NCBI RefSeq assembly: GCF_002150805.1
Contig: NZ_MTBA01000003.1
Location: 620,001 to 684,000 of the forward strand
Reading direction: 5' to 3'
DNA length: 64,000 bases
From: Oceanospirillum sanctuarii
Lineage (GTDB): Bacteria; Pseudomonadota; Gammaproteobacteria; Pseudomonadales; Halomonadaceae
The translations under genes were made by a program, and so were the position numbers. Shown here one piece after another: positions 1 through 10,414 of this stretch (position 1 is the stretch's first letter; each line of letters opens with the position of its first letter). The notes under the pieces were generated by a model, which did not search any database, had not been told where the DNA came from, and saw nothing but the letters and a program-made list of their open reading frames with translations.

Positions 1-118
1 CACCGGGGACCGGCCAGCGTAGTGAGGGCTGTCGAACGATCAGCTGTTTAACGGTCTGATTCAGGCAGTAGGGGCTGACACCTTTGCGGGTGGTTTCGAC
101 TTCCGGTAATTCAGGCAT
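1..118 (-). CDS. mutM: Formamidopyrimidine-DNA glycosylase, N-terminal part
   Basis: Only the first 39 codons lie in the window; the gene runs off the left edge. Reading leftwards from the ATG at 118 the protein begins [13 protein letters not shown], the hallmark N-terminus of Fpg/MutM. In this family Pro1 (after Met removal) is the catalytic nucleophile and the following Glu is essential for base excision and beta/delta lyase activity on 8-oxoguanine. It is the last visible gene of the minus-strand block radC-rpmB-rpmG-mutM, and is separated from rpmG by two hairpins, so it probably has its own promoter. Confidence 0.93.
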   Translation of the reverse strand, partial: MPELPEVETTRKGVSPYCLNQTVKQLIVRQPSLRWPVPG

Positions 119-187
119 GACATGCTTCTCTCGGGATCAGAGTACCCGGTTCAGACTCCGGGGAATGAATAATGATATCGGCGGGAA

Positions 188-218
188 ATAATAACCCAGT
201 TAAAGAGTGGGTTATTAT
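188..218. repeat. Perfect 11-bp inverted repeat between rpmG and mutM
   Basis: ATAATAACCCA at 188-198 pairs perfectly with TGGGTTATTAT at 208-218 around a 9-nt loop. It sits just beyond the rpmG terminator and about 70 bp upstream of the mutM start. There is no T-run on either side, so it is not a second intrinsic terminator. It could be an operator or a 5'-UTR hairpin for mutM. Confidence 0.5.
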
Positions 219-231
219 GCAGGCATAAAAA

Positions 232-250
232 AACCCGGACAAGCCGGGTT
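232..250 (-). terminator. Intrinsic terminator of rpmBG
   Basis: AACCCGG (232-238) and CCGGGTT (244-250) form a 7-bp GC-rich stem with a 5-nt loop. On the minus strand it is followed by a run of T. It lies directly after the rpmG stop codon. Confidence 0.85.
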
Positions 251-268
251 TTTTCAGAAGAAAAAATC

Positions 269-424
269 TTATTTGATTTTAGCTTCTTTGTACATAACGT
301 GCTTACGTACAACTGGATCGAATTTTTTCATTTCCAGTTTGTCTGGCGTAGTACGCTTGTTTTTGTCTGTGGTATAGAAGTGACCAGTACCAGCAGACGA
401 TACCATTCTGATTTTATCACGCAT
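269..424 (-). CDS. rpmG: Ribosomal protein bL33
   Basis: This 51-codon gene encodes [19 protein letters not shown] followed by a Lys-rich tail ending KEAKIK, which is typical of bL33 of the large ribosomal subunit near the E site. The start is ATG 424, preceded by AGGAG-type bases on the minus strand. No CxxC zinc pairs are present, so this is the zinc-independent C- form of L33. It lies 23 bp after rpmB and is co-transcribed with it, as in most bacteria. The intrinsic terminator follows immediately. Confidence 0.95.
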   Translation of the reverse strand: MRDKIRMVSSAGTGHFYTTDKNKRTTPDKLEMKKFDPVVRKHVMYKEAKIK

Positions 425-447
425 GATTAATCTCCTTTATTCAGTGC

Positions 448-684
448 TTACAGCTTAACGCCGCGCGCACGAATGTCAGCCAGTACCTTTTCGATACCTT
501 GCTTATCGATGATGCGCATGCCTTTAGCAGATACGCGCAGTTTCACAAAACGCTTCTCGGCTTCAACCCAGAAACGGTGCGTGTGAAGGTTAGGAGTAAA
601 ACGACGACGCGTTTTGTTTTGTGCGTGTGATACGTTATTTCCGGTTACAGGACGCTTCCCGGTAACCTGGCAAACTTTGGACAT
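448..684 (-). CDS. rpmB: Ribosomal protein bL28
   Basis: The 78-residue product starts [20 protein letters not shown] and contains the [13 protein letters not shown] stretch conserved in bL28, a large-subunit protein. Length equals the usual proteobacterial size. It is the first gene of the rpmB-rpmG operon, with a well-formed sigma-70 promoter about 120 bp upstream (see 802-830). The upstream neighbour radC is on the same strand but 246 bp away. Confidence 0.97.
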   Translation of the reverse strand: MSKVCQVTGKRPVTGNNVSHAQNKTRRRFTPNLHTHRFWVEAEKRFVKLRVSAKGMRIIDKQGIEKVLADIRARGVKL

Positions 685-801
685 TTTCTAGCCTCCAGCC
701 GCTAGCTAGGCGTCTTAACTATTCAAGAAACCTGGGGGGAATCAGCGAATCAGCCGGAACAATCGGCGCCCTGCTTCAACCCATCAATTTAAAGGCGCAC
801 T

Positions 802-830
802 GTTATATCAGAATGCCCACTAGCTGACAA
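802..830 (-). promoter_or_regulatory. Sigma-70 promoter of rpmBG
   Basis: On the minus strand TTGTCA (825-830) is followed by a 17-bp spacer and TATAAC (802-807). Both boxes are one mismatch from consensus with ideal spacing. Transcription would start around 795 and give an mRNA leader of about 110 nt before rpmB. Confidence 0.7.
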
Positions 831-930
831 GTTTTATGTGGTTTTGCGGCCTTTTTTCTGCTCTTTTTAATGAAAACGACAAAAAGTCTGTTCTAAAAAG
901 GCAAAAAGTCAGCCAGAAGGGGCACATTAT

Positions 931-1605
931 CTACATCAGGCCGCGTTGAGCAAGCGAAACCGTGTCTCCGTTACCAATAATAAAGTGATCCAGTACCCGT
1001 ACTTCAATCAGATTCAATGCCTGAGTCAGTTTATGGGTGATGCGTTCATCGGATTGGCTGGGTTCGGCGATCCCAGAGGGATGATTATGGGCGAAAATAA
1101 CGGCAGCTGCGTTATGAGCCAGGGCCCGTTTCACAACCTCTCTGGGATAGACGCTGGCGCTGTCGATGGTGCCTCGGAACAAAGGCTCAAAAGCCAGAAC
1201 CTGATGCTGGTTATCCATAAAGAGGCAGGCGAACACCTCGTGGGGTTCATGACGCAGCTGAGTGATTAGGTAGTGTTCGGCCAGTTCCGGGCTGGTCAGA
1301 GCCTCGCCGCTTTCAAGTCGCGCCATCAGATGACGCTTGCCCATCTCAAGCACCGCCTGTAGCTGGACATACTTTGCCGGGCCAAGACCGTTGTGCCGGC
1401 AGAAGGTTTTCAGATCGGCTTCCAACAGTGCTCTTAAGCCATCAAAGCCGGATAACAGCTCGCGGGCTAATTCGACTGCGTTTTTACCGGGGATACCGGT
1501 ACGAAGAAAGATTGCCAGTAATTCGGCGTCGCTGAGTGCCTGCGCACCCTGTCGGAGCAGCTTTTCTCTTGGGCGCTCCTGTTCCGGCCAGTCCTTAAGA
1601 CTCAT
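931..1605 (-). CDS. radC: RadC/JAMM-domain protein
   Basis: RadC family, about 224 residues. The N-terminal part carries a helix-hairpin-helix region ([20 protein letters not shown]). The C-terminal part carries the JAMM metalloprotease-like signature HNHPSG-x3-PSQSD at about residues 174-187. The biochemical role is unsettled; an original link to DNA repair in E. coli was withdrawn, and homologues occur beside mobile elements. The start is placed at ATG 1605 because AGGGAGG lies 5 nt upstream; GTG 1611 would overlap this ribosome-binding site. It is monocistronic, and coaBC starts divergently about 350 bp away. Confidence 0.93.
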   Translation of the reverse strand: MSLKDWPEQERPREKLLRQGAQALSDAELLAIFLRTGIPGKNAVELARELLSGFDGLRALLEADLKTFCRHNGLGPAKYVQLQAVLEMGKRHLMARLESGEALTSPELAEHYLITQLRHEPHEVFACLFMDNQHQVLAFEPLFRGTIDSASVYPREVVKRALAHNAAAVIFAHNHPSGIAEPSQSDERITHKLTQALNLIEVRVLDHFIIGNGDTVSLAQRGLM

Positions 1606-1611
1606 GGTCAC

Positions 1612-1958
1612 CTCCCTGATGACATGCTGATCGTTGATACAGCACCCTACTTATAAAAAATCCTTGTAGGGTTTCATAGTTGCCGTTGGAGAGCGTTTAA
1701 GCAAGTCACAATGCTATGTGTTGCTTGTGCGGTGCTAGCTTGCTTGTGCGGTGCTTGCTTGCTTGTTCGGTGCTAGGTTGTTTGTGCAGTGCTGAGGCTG
1801 TCTTGTAGCGGATTTAAGCCACTAAGCTCAGAGCTGACGCTAACGGGCGTGCATGCTATCTTGTGGCGCTCAGATTTTATGTGCTTCTTTATTTAACCGG
1901 TTTCGCTGTTTGATGACTTCAGGCGGGGGCGGGCTTATCTACCGAGGGTGTGTCTATC
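1612..1958. other. Intergenic region between radC and coaBC
   Basis: This 347-bp divergent spacer contains no credible ORF. Its main content is four tandem 19-bp repeats at 1721-1796, listed separately. The rest should hold the two divergent promoters, but no strong -35/-10 pair stands out. Confidence 0.6.
1721..1796 (+). repeat. Four tandem 19-bp repeats
   Basis: Units are 1721-1739 TTGCTTGTGCGGTGCTAGC, 1740-1758 TTGCTTGTGCGGTGCTTGC, 1759-1777 TTGCTTGTTCGGTGCTAGG and 1778-1796 TTGTTTGTGCAGTGCTGAG. The first two differ at one base and divergence grows towards coaBC. There are no spacers, so this is not a CRISPR. The 19-bp period is not a multiple of 3 and it is not coding. Confidence 0.9.
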
Positions 1959-3224
1959 ATGTTGGCTAAGGTTCGTATTCTGCTAGGAATCAGTGGCGGT
2001 ATCGCTGCTTATAAATCTGCTGAACTGACCCGTTTGCTGATTAAAGCCGGTGCTGAGGTTCGCGTGGTGATGACCGAGGGCGCACAGGCTTTTATCACGC
2101 CGCTGACGTTTCAGGCGCTGTCCGGCAACCCGGTGCACACCCATCTGCTTGATCCGGAAGCGGAAGCGGGCATGGGGCATATCGAGCTGGCCAAGTGGGC
2201 GGATCTGATTGTGATCGCACCGGCCAGTGCCGATGTAATGGCGCGCCTGACAGCAGGTATGGCGGATGACTTGCTGACGACCCTGTGTCTGGCTACTGAG
2301 GCGAAGGTGTTGCTGGCTCCGGCGATGAATCAGGCGATGTGGCGGCATCCGGCGACACAGCGCAATGCTCAGCAGCTGGAGGCCTATGGCTATCAGCTGT
2401 TAGGTCCGGATCAGGGTGAGCAGGCCTGTGGTGATGTGGGGCCGGGGCGTATGCTGGAACCGGAAGCGCTGGCCGCTCTGATACATCAGGCTGCGGAAGA
2501 AAAAAACGGGTTGGCAAATATCGCGGATCAGCAGGTAGCAAGCCTGAGGGGCTTGCTGGCGGGTAAAACCGTTACCATCACGGCAGGGCCGACCCGTGAA
2601 GCGGTTGATCCGGTGCGTTATATCAGTAATCACAGCTCCGGCAAGATGGGCTTTGCATTGGCAGAGGCCGCTTTAAACGCAGGTGCTAAGGTGAATCTGA
2701 TTGCCGGGCCTGTGCAGATTAAAGCGCCTGAAGGGGTCGATCTGATCCCGGTGCAAAGCGCGCGGGAGATGCTGGATGCCAGCCTGTCGGTGATAGCTTC
2801 AACCGATATCTTTATCGCTGCCGCCGCTGTCGCTGATTATCGTCCGGCCAGTGCTGCTGATCAGAAGATGAAAAAGCAGCCGGGGCAAAATGATCTGGTG
2901 CTGCATCTGGTACAAAATCCTGACATCGTCGCCACGGTGGCCAAACATGAAGAACGTCCTTTCACCGTGGGTTTTGCGGCCGAAACGCAGGATGTTGAAG
3001 CCTACGCTGCCGATAAGCTGGTGCGAAAAAATCTGGATATGATTATTGCCAATGATGTTTCCCGTACCGACATCGGCTTTAACAGTGATCAGAACGCTGT
3101 CACCTTGCTTTGGCAGGAGGATGGAGCCTTGGTCTCTGAAAGCCCCGAGCAGGCGGCTAAGCAGGATCTGGCGCAGGATCTGGTACGTTGCATCGCCAGC
3201 CGTTTTCATCAGGAAAAGCACTGA
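1959..3224 (+). CDS. coaBC: Bifunctional phosphopantothenoylcysteine decarboxylase/synthetase
   Basis: CoaBC (Dfp) makes 4'-phosphopantothenoylcysteine from phosphopantothenate and cysteine (CoaB, CTP-dependent) and decarboxylates it with FMN (CoaC). The N-terminal CoaC half shows [10 protein letters not shown], the His motif in [19 protein letters not shown] and the active-site Cys loop [10 protein letters not shown]. The CoaB half begins near residue 190 with [17 protein letters not shown] and SSGKMG. I place the start at ATG 1959, 10 nt after GAGGG. GTG 1950, three codons earlier, is too close to that site. It is followed by dut on the same strand, as in pseudomonads and relatives. Confidence 0.97.
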   Translation: MLAKVRILLGISGGIAAYKSAELTRLLIKAGAEVRVVMTEGAQAFITPLTFQALSGNPVHTHLLDPEAEAGMGHIELAKWADLIVIAPASADVMARLTAGMADDLLTTLCLATEAKVLLAPAMNQAMWRHPATQRNAQQLEAYGYQLLGPDQGEQACGDVGPGRMLEPEALAALIHQAAEEKNGLANIADQQVASLRGLLAGKTVTITAGPTREAVDPVRYISNHSSGKMGFALAEAALNAGAKVNLIAGPVQIKAPEGVDLIPVQSAREMLDASLSVIASTDIFIAAAAVADYRPASAADQKMKKQPGQNDLVLHLVQNPDIVATVAKHEERPFTVGFAAETQDVEAYAADKLVRKNLDMIIANDVSRTDIGFNSDQNAVTLLWQEDGALVSESPEQAAKQDLAQDLVRCIASRFHQEKH

Positions 3225-3429
3225 TGATGCAGAAGTTTAACAAGCAGTTGGCGCTGAAATCGTTATAATACTCAGCCATTATCCGACGGCGTTTTAAAAT
3301 AAGACCGGCGGTGCTTTAAGGTAAGGCATCGCCCTGTTTTGATGCAGCTTTCTGAGTCAGTCTGCATCAGAAACAGACAGGTTTCGCCGGTTACTATTCC
3401 CTAATTTTCTGAAAGAGCACGGTTATCCG

Positions 3430-3885
3430 ATGAGTACACTCGACGTAAAAATCCTCAACCCTAAAATTGGTAACGAGCTGCCACTGCCGCACTATGCTAC
3501 AGAAGGCTCAGCGGGTATGGATCTGCGCGCGTGTATCGATGAACCTGTGACACTGCAGCCGGGTGAAACCCAGCTGATCGGCACAGGTCTTGCGATTCAT
3601 ATCGGTGATCCGGGTCTTGCGGGTGTGATTCTACCCCGTTCCGGTCTGGGCCATAAGCACGGTATCGTGTTGGGCAATCTGGTTGGTCTGATCGACTCTG
3701 ACTATCAGGGTGAGCTGATGATCTCCTGTTGGAACCGTGGTCAGACCGCTTTCACGCTGGAACCCGGTGAGCGACTGGCGCAGTATGTGCTGGTGCCTGT
3801 GGTACAGGCGAAACTGAATATCGTTGATGACTTTGAAGCCAGTGATCGTGGTGCCGGTGGTTTCGGCCATTCAGGTCGACAATAA
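3430..3885 (+). CDS. dut: dUTP diphosphatase
   Basis: This trimeric dUTPase hydrolyses dUTP to dUMP and PPi, keeping uracil out of DNA and supplying dTMP synthesis. All five family motifs are visible in 151 residues: AGMDLRA, the PRSGLG(HKHG) phosphate/uracil-binding segment, [11 protein letters not shown] with the catalytic Asp, the GERLAQ segment and the C-terminal [10 protein letters not shown] arm that closes over the substrate. It lies 205 bp after coaBC with a TATAAT at 3264-3269 between them, so it may be transcribed separately. In many relatives algC follows dut; here argB comes next. Confidence 0.97.
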   Translation: MSTLDVKILNPKIGNELPLPHYATEGSAGMDLRACIDEPVTLQPGETQLIGTGLAIHIGDPGLAGVILPRSGLGHKHGIVLGNLVGLIDSDYQGELMISCWNRGQTAFTLEPGERLAQYVLVPVVQAKLNIVDDFEASDRGAGGFGHSGRQ

Positions 3886-4031
3886 GAGCCAGCCGTCGAT
3901 CAATACTGGCTGTCGATCAAGACCGGTCACCAGAAACAATCTGGCAACCGGTAAGAGAAAGAATCCGATGAAGTATTCTGCTCCGGATGGGCCGAATACT
4001 CGTGACACAAAAGAAAAAAATAAAGGCATGA

Positions 4032-5030
<999 letters not shown>

Positions 5031-5078
5031 TGATCGGGCAAAGGATTTGACAGAAAAGCTGGGAAAACTGGAAAGACC

Positions 5079-5696
5079 ATGACGCAGGATAGTAATCAGA
5101 AGCACACAAAATCATCTCGCCGGGAGCAGATTCTGCAGGCATTAGTTCAGATGCTGGAGAACAACCCCGGTGCCAGGATCACGACATCTAATCTGGCGAA
5201 AGAGGTTGGCTTATCTGAAGCTGCGTTGTATCGCCACTTTGCCAGCAAAGCCAAGATGTTCGAAGGTCTGATCGAGTTTATTGAAGATGCGGTATTCAGT
5301 CGTGTGAACCGCATTCTTCAGGATGAGCCTCAGGCGATCTATCGCTGCGAACATCTGCTGACACTGGTGCTGGCGTTTGCTGACCGCAACCCGGGGCTGT
5401 GCCGTATTCTGACCGGCGAAGCTCTGGTGGGCGAAAACGAGCGTCTGCGCAGTCGTGTTTCTCAGTTCTACGAGCGACTGGAAACCCAGCTGAAGCAGAT
5501 CCTGCGTGAAGCTGAGATCCGTGATCAGATGAAAACCCGTATGCCTGTGCCGGTAACGTCTCAGCTGCTACTCTCAATAGTGGAAGGGCGTATTCAGCAA
5601 TATGCCCGCACCGGACGCTCTCCGGTAGAGAACTGGCCTGAGCAATGGGCTTTCCTTGCCAGCGATCTGATGACGCCGGTTGCTGTCGGAGTATGA
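5079..5696 (+). CDS. slmA: Nucleoid occlusion factor SlmA (TetR family)
   Basis: The 205-residue protein has an N-terminal TetR helix-turn-helix (ITTSNLAKEVGLSEAALYRHF, about residues 38-58) followed by SKAKMFEGLIEFIEDAVFSRVNRIL and FADRNPGLCRILTGEAL. These segments are characteristic of SlmA. In E. coli SlmA binds chromosomal sites and blocks FtsZ polymerisation over the nucleoid. It lies 48 bp downstream of argB and 29 bp upstream of the diguanylate cyclase gene, so the three may share a transcript. Assignment to SlmA rather than a generic TetR rests on the FtsZ-binding domain similarity. Confidence 0.9.
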   Translation: MTQDSNQKHTKSSRREQILQALVQMLENNPGARITTSNLAKEVGLSEAALYRHFASKAKMFEGLIEFIEDAVFSRVNRILQDEPQAIYRCEHLLTLVLAFADRNPGLCRILTGEALVGENERLRSRVSQFYERLETQLKQILREAEIRDQMKTRMPVPVTSQLLLSIVEGRIQQYARTGRSPVENWPEQWAFLASDLMTPVAVGV

Positions 5697-5725
5697 CCCC
5701 AAGGGTTTAATAATAAGGCTGGACT

Positions 5726-6988
5726 ATGCCCCTGAAAAATCGCCTGTTGATCGCTGACAACTCCATCTTCTTCCGGGATGTACTCGCTCAGGCTCTGATG
5801 AGTCAGGTTAAGGGGCTTCAGGTTGATTCAGTTAAAACCTGCAGTGAAGCCGAAGCTCTTCTGGCGGAAAATTCTCAGGAATATATGGCGGTGATCAGTG
5901 GTCTGGTACTGGAGGATGCACCCCCCGGTGCCATGCTGGATCTGGCGGCTGAGAATAAGATTCCCGCCATCGCTCTGACCAGCTCTCTGGATAGCGAAAC
6001 CCGACAGTCTGTGATGGACCGGGACGTTATCGACTACTTCTTTAAAGATCAGGATGGGCTGGAGGATGTGATCTCTCTGGTGAAGCGTCTGATCTCCAAC
6101 CGCAAGCACAAGGTGCTGGTGGTCGATGATTCCACTACCTACTGCGCGTATCTCAAGGTGTTGCTGCAACGACAGCACTATCAGGTGATTCTGGCGACAA
6201 CCGGCGAACAGGCGGTAGATATTCTCGCCAGCCGTGATGATATCTCCATGGTGATGATGGATTACCAGCTGCCGGGGATGAGTGGCTATGATGTGATCCG
6301 CCGTATCCGCAAGCAGTACAACTCAACTGAGCTGCCAATTATCGGCATCTCCGGCCAGATCGATCAGCAGATTCCTGCTCAGATCCTCAAATGCGGTGCC
6401 AATGACTTTATGTACAAAGGCTTCACCGTGGAGGAATTCTACAGCCGCATCAACAATATGATGGATCTGCTGTTGAGCGTGCGTGAGCTTAAAGATGCGG
6501 CCTATAAAGACTTCCTCACCGGCATGCCGAACCGCCAGTACTTCTATCCGACAGCCGACGGCCTGATTGCTCAGGCCGAAGAAAAGTCGCTGGAGCTTGG
6601 TCTTGTGATGATGGATATCGACTTCTTTAAGAAAGTAAACGATACCTATGGTCACAGTGCCGGTGATGAGGTGCTGAAAGCGGTTGCTGAGTGCATTCGC
6701 AATGAAAGCCAGAGCGATACCCTGATGGCACGTTTGGGTGGTGAAGAGTTCTGTCTGCTGACGCAGGGGGTTTCCGGGAGTGACCTGCTGGCGCGTATGG
6801 AAACACTGCGAACTGTGATCGAGAATACCGAGGTGGCCTTGCCGGATGAAGCCCTCAAAGTCACGCTGAGTATGGGCGTTTGTATGCGAAGTGATCAGAA
6901 CCTTGAAGCCCTGATGGAACAGGCGGATCAGGCGTTGTATGCCGCCAAAGAGAATGGCCGCAACCGGGTTGAGCTTTATCAGTCTTAG
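5726..6988 (+). CDS. Response regulator-type diguanylate cyclase (REC-REC-GGDEF)
   Basis: The 420-residue cytoplasmic protein should make cyclic di-GMP. Residues about 5-125 form a first receiver fold (LLIADNSIFFRDVL) in which the phospho-acceptor Asp position reads AVISGLVLED, so it is degenerate. Residues about 131-250 form an intact receiver with VVDDS, Asp179 in MVMMDYQLPGMSG and a C-terminal Lys in FMYKG. The GGDEF domain (about 262-418) has LTGMPNRQ, MMDIDFFKKVNDTYGH and an intact GGEEF near 338. The RxxD inhibitory site ahead of GGEEF is absent. No partner kinase is adjacent. Confidence 0.92.
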   Translation: MPLKNRLLIADNSIFFRDVLAQALMSQVKGLQVDSVKTCSEAEALLAENSQEYMAVISGLVLEDAPPGAMLDLAAENKIPAIALTSSLDSETRQSVMDRDVIDYFFKDQDGLEDVISLVKRLISNRKHKVLVVDDSTTYCAYLKVLLQRQHYQVILATTGEQAVDILASRDDISMVMMDYQLPGMSGYDVIRRIRKQYNSTELPIIGISGQIDQQIPAQILKCGANDFMYKGFTVEEFYSRINNMMDLLLSVRELKDAAYKDFLTGMPNRQYFYPTADGLIAQAEEKSLELGLVMMDIDFFKKVNDTYGHSAGDEVLKAVAECIRNESQSDTLMARLGGEEFCLLTQGVSGSDLLARMETLRTVIENTEVALPDEALKVTLSMGVCMRSDQNLEALMEQADQALYAAKENGRNRVELYQS

Positions 6989-7077
6989 GTTGAGCTTTAA
7001 TAGCCTTATCTGCCGGAACGCTTCTGGCGATCTAATGACTTAACTGGCCTGAAAAGCTTTTCCACCCAATCAGAACG

Positions 7078-7114
7078 AAAAACGCCGCAGGGTTTTAACC
7101 GCTGCGGCGTTTTT
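7078..7114. terminator. Bidirectional terminator between the GGDEF gene and the RND operon
   Basis: AAAAACGCCGCAG (7078-7090) pairs with CTGCGGCGTTTTT (7102-7114): a 13-bp perfect stem with an 11-nt loop. T-runs on both strands suit termination of the convergent genes on either side. Confidence 0.9.
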
Positions 7115-7150
7115 GTTTTTGGCTTTTGCCCGGCTCAGGCCTGGCTGCCT

Positions 7151-10100
7151 TTATGCTTTGTTAACGGTCTGATCCAGATCCTTAATGCGCTGTGGTGCAA
7201 AAGCGTAGTACATCACAGGAATAACGATCAGGGTCAGCAGAGTTGATACTGTCAGACCGAAGATCAGAGCGATCGCCAGACCATTGAAGATAGGATCGTC
7301 CAGAATAAAGAGCGCGCCTATCATCGCCGCCAGAGCGGTCAGGATAATCGGCTTGGCACGAACCGCACCGGACTGAATTACCGCTTCTTCAAAGGACATA
7401 CCTTCTTCCAGCTGCTGGTTGATAAAGTCCACCAGCAGGATGGAGTTACGCACGATAATGCCTGCCAGAGCGATCATGCCGATCATGGAGGTTGCCGTGA
7501 ACTGAGCGCCCATCAGAGCATGCCCCGGCATGACACCAATCACCGTCAGTGGGATCGGGGTCATAATGATCAGAGGTACACGGTAGGAGCGGAACTGAGC
7601 CACCACTAACATGTAGATCAGGATCATACCGACACCGTAAGCGATGCCCATATCGCGGAATGTCTCGTAAGTGACCTGCCACTCACCATCCCATTTCACC
7701 GACGGCACCAGCGGCCATTCCGGCTGCTGAATAAAGAACTGCTCCAGCGGGGTATCTTTAAACAGCGGCTCATCACCCAGCTGACCGATCAGGTCGAACA
7801 TACCGTACAGAGGACTGTCCAGATCACCGGCCATATCTGCAGTCACGAAGGTCACCGGCAGCAGGTCTTTGTGATAGATGGTTTTCTCCCACTGGGCATC
7901 CACCAGGTTCACCACTTCAGACAGGGCAACCAGTTCTCCACTCATGCTGCGCACTTTCAGAGTCATAAACTGCAGCAGATTACTTTTATCCGCTTCGTTC
8001 AGCTCCAGACGAATTGGCAGCGCATACTTCTGGTGGCTCTCATGCAGGTAGCTGATATCTTCGCCACCCAGTGCTGCTGTGATCGCCGATACAATGCTCG
8101 CTTGCGGCACGCCCAGCAGAGATGCTTTCTGACGATCCACCTGCAGCAGGTATTTCTTAGCTGGCGCTTCGATCATGTCATCGACATCAACAATGCCTTC
8201 GGTCTGCTCCAGACGGGCTCGCAGTGCTTTAGCGGTCTCTGTCATCGCTTCCTGATTCGGACCGTAAACCTCAGCCACAATCGGAGCGATTACCGGTGGT
8301 CCCGGTGGTACTTCAACAACTTTAACATTGGCGTTGTAACGCTGGCCGATCTCCTGCAGAGGGGCGCGCATCGCCAGAGCGATCTCATGGCTCTTACGGT
8401 CACGCTCACCTTTATCGACAAAGTTCACCTGAATATCACCGGAGTGCGGATCAGCACGCAGGTAATACTGGCGCACCAGGCCGTTAAAGTTGATCGGTGC
8501 AGCTGTGCCCGCGTAGGTCTGATAATGAGTTACTTCAGGAATGGTCTGCAGATATTCACCCAGCTCCAGCAGTACCCGCTGGGTCTGCTCAACCGGAGTA
8601 CCTTCCGGCATATCCACAATCACCTGAACTTCCGACTTGTTATCAAACGGCAGCATTTTCAGTACCACGGCCAGTGTCGCCGGCAGTGCTACTGAGGCCA
8701 TCATCAGAGCAACGATACCGGCACCCAGCGCCATACGCTTCTTACGACCCTGCTTGCCACCCAGGAACGGGCCAACCATCTTACGGAAGAAGGCCTGCAT
8801 TTTCGGGCTGGTGACATCGTGCTCGGTTTCCGCACAGTGTTCCTGCTCCTCATGCTTCAGTAGCTTGAAGGCTAACCATGGCGTTACCACAAAGGCGATC
8901 ACCAGAGAGATCAGCATGCCCATACTGGCGTTGATCGGGATCGGGCTCATGTACGGGCCCATCAGGCCGGTCACAAAAGCCATCGGCATCAGGGCTGCGA
9001 TTACGGTGAAGGTTGCCAGAATCGTCGGGCCGCCCACCTCATCAACCGCCAGTGGGATCGCTTCGCGCATCGACTTGCCGCCCATGCTCAGGTGTCGGTG
9101 GATGTTCTCCACCACCACGATGGCATCGTCCACCAGAATGCCGATGGAGAAGATCAGCGCGAACAGGGATACCCGGTTCAGGGTGAAGCCGTAAGCCCAG
9201 GAAGCGAACAGGGTAATCATCAGAGTGATGACAATCGCCAGCCCCACAATCAGCGCCTGACGGAAACCCAGAGCTGCCAGCACCAGCACCACAACCGCAC
9301 CAGTGGCAAAGATCAGCTTGGAGATCAGGGTGTTGGATTTGCTGTTCGCGGTTTCACCATAGTCACGGGTGACGGTCAGATGAACGCCTTCCGGAATGGC
9401 AACGCTCTCCAGCTGTGCAATACGCTTATTTACATTCTGAGTGATGTCGATAGCGTTCTGTCCCGGCTGCTTGGCAATCGCCATCGTTACCGCAGGGTAA
9501 AGACCGGTTTTGCCTTGCTCGGAGAACGCAGGACCTGTGCCCATAAAGACACTTTGCTCTGGGATATCCGCACTCAGAGTGACATCGGCAACATCTTCCA
9601 GATAAACCGGCGCACCTTTATTCAGGCCGACGACCAGACGCTTAACATCCTCAACCGTGGACAGGAAATCACCCGCCTGTACCGGAATAACGGTGTTATT
9701 GCGGATGATTTTGGTTTCAGCTCCTGTGGTATTGCCGGATTGCAGCGCGTTACGCAGGTCATCCAGGCTGATGTTAAAGCCGGACAGACGAGCCGGATCC
9801 AGAGTAACCTGAACCGTGGTATCCGGACCGCCCAGGGTATAGATATCCCGGGTGCCTTTAACACGCTTCAGCTCAACTTCCAGATTGTGGGCGATCTTCT
9901 TCAGCTCGTGGCTGCCGATCTGATCATCGTCTGACCAGAGTGTCAGCGACATAATAGGTACGTCGTCGATGCCCATCGGCTTGATCAGGGGCTGACCCAC
10001 ACCCAGATTCGGTGGCAGCCAGTCCATATTGGAGAACACCTGATTGTACAGGCGCACAATCGCCTGCTGACGGGTGATGCCCACTTCGAATTGAACAGTC

Positions 10101-10414
10101 AGTACCGACATGCCAGCACGGGAAACCGACATGGTGTGTTCGACACCTTCGATCTCACTCAGCACCTGCTCGGCAGGTGTCGATACCAGCTGCTCAACCT
10201 CAACGGGAGAAGCGCCGGAGAAGGGGATAAAGACGTTGGCAAAGGTCACATCGATCTGAGGCTCTTCCTCTTTCGGTGTGATCAGAATGGCCAGCAGACC
10301 CAGCAACATACCGACAATCGCCAGCAGCGGTGTAATCTCGGTCGTCTGGAAGGCCTTTGCTGTACGCCCTGAGATGCCCAGGGGCTTGTGCTCAGGAGCC
10401 TGATTATCATGCAT
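7151..10414 (-). CDS. RND efflux transporter, inner-membrane permease
   Basis: A proton-driven resistance-nodulation-division pump of about 1087 residues. It has 12 predicted membrane helices, with the first at TPLLAIVGMLLGLLAILI and two large periplasmic loops. TM4 carries the proton-relay Asp pair in GILVDDAIVVVEN near residue 428. The start ATG 10414 is preferred over 10435 because GAGGG lies 9 nt upstream; it overlaps the adaptor stop by 8 nt. The TM4 DD signature fits the HAE or related families rather than metal pumps, but the substrate cannot be told. No outer-membrane channel gene follows, so a TolC-like partner must be encoded elsewhere. Confidence 0.93.
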   Translation of the reverse strand: MHDNQAPEHKPLGISGRTAKAFQTTEITPLLAIVGMLLGLLAILITPKEEEPQIDVTFANVFIPFSGASPVEVEQLVSTPAEQVLSEIEGVEHTMSVSRAGMSVLTVQFEVGITRQQAIVRLYNQVFSNMDWLPPNLGVGQPLIKPMGIDDVPIMSLTLWSDDDQIGSHELKKIAHNLEVELKRVKGTRDIYTLGGPDTTVQVTLDPARLSGFNISLDDLRNALQSGNTTGAETKIIRNNTVIPVQAGDFLSTVEDVKRLVVGLNKGAPVYLEDVADVTLSADIPEQSVFMGTGPAFSEQGKTGLYPAVTMAIAKQPGQNAIDITQNVNKRIAQLESVAIPEGVHLTVTRDYGETANSKSNTLISKLIFATGAVVVLVLAALGFRQALIVGLAIVITLMITLFASWAYGFTLNRVSLFALIFSIGILVDDAIVVVENIHRHLSMGGKSMREAIPLAVDEVGGPTILATFTVIAALMPMAFVTGLMGPYMSPIPINASMGMLISLVIAFVVTPWLAFKLLKHEEQEHCAETEHDVTSPKMQAFFRKMVGPFLGGKQGRKKRMALGAGIVALMMASVALPATLAVVLKMLPFDNKSEVQVIVDMPEGTPVEQTQRVLLELGEYLQTIPEVTHYQTYAGTAAPINFNGLVRQYYLRADPHSGDIQVNFVDKGERDRKSHEIALAMRAPLQEIGQRYNANVKVVEVPPGPPVIAPIVAEVYGPNQEAMTETAKALRARLEQTEGIVDVDDMIEAPAKKYLLQVDRQKASLLGVPQASIVSAITAALGGEDISYLHESHQKYALPIRLELNEADKSNLLQFMTLKVRSMSGELVALSEVVNLVDAQWEKTIYHKDLLPVTFVTADMAGDLDSPLYGMFDLIGQLGDEPLFKDTPLEQFFIQQPEWPLVPSVKWDGEWQVTYETFRDMGIAYGVGMILIYMLVVAQFRSYRVPLIIMTPIPLTVIGVMPGHALMGAQFTATSMIGMIALAGIIVRNSILLVDFINQQLEEGMSFEEAVIQSGAVRAKPIILTALAAMIGALFILDDPIFNGLAIALIFGLTVSTLLTLIVIPVMYYAFAPQRIKDLDQTVNKA

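Noticed and set aside
1721-1796. Possible CRISPR array
   Set aside because: The four 19-bp units are directly adjacent with no spacers and there are no cas genes nearby.
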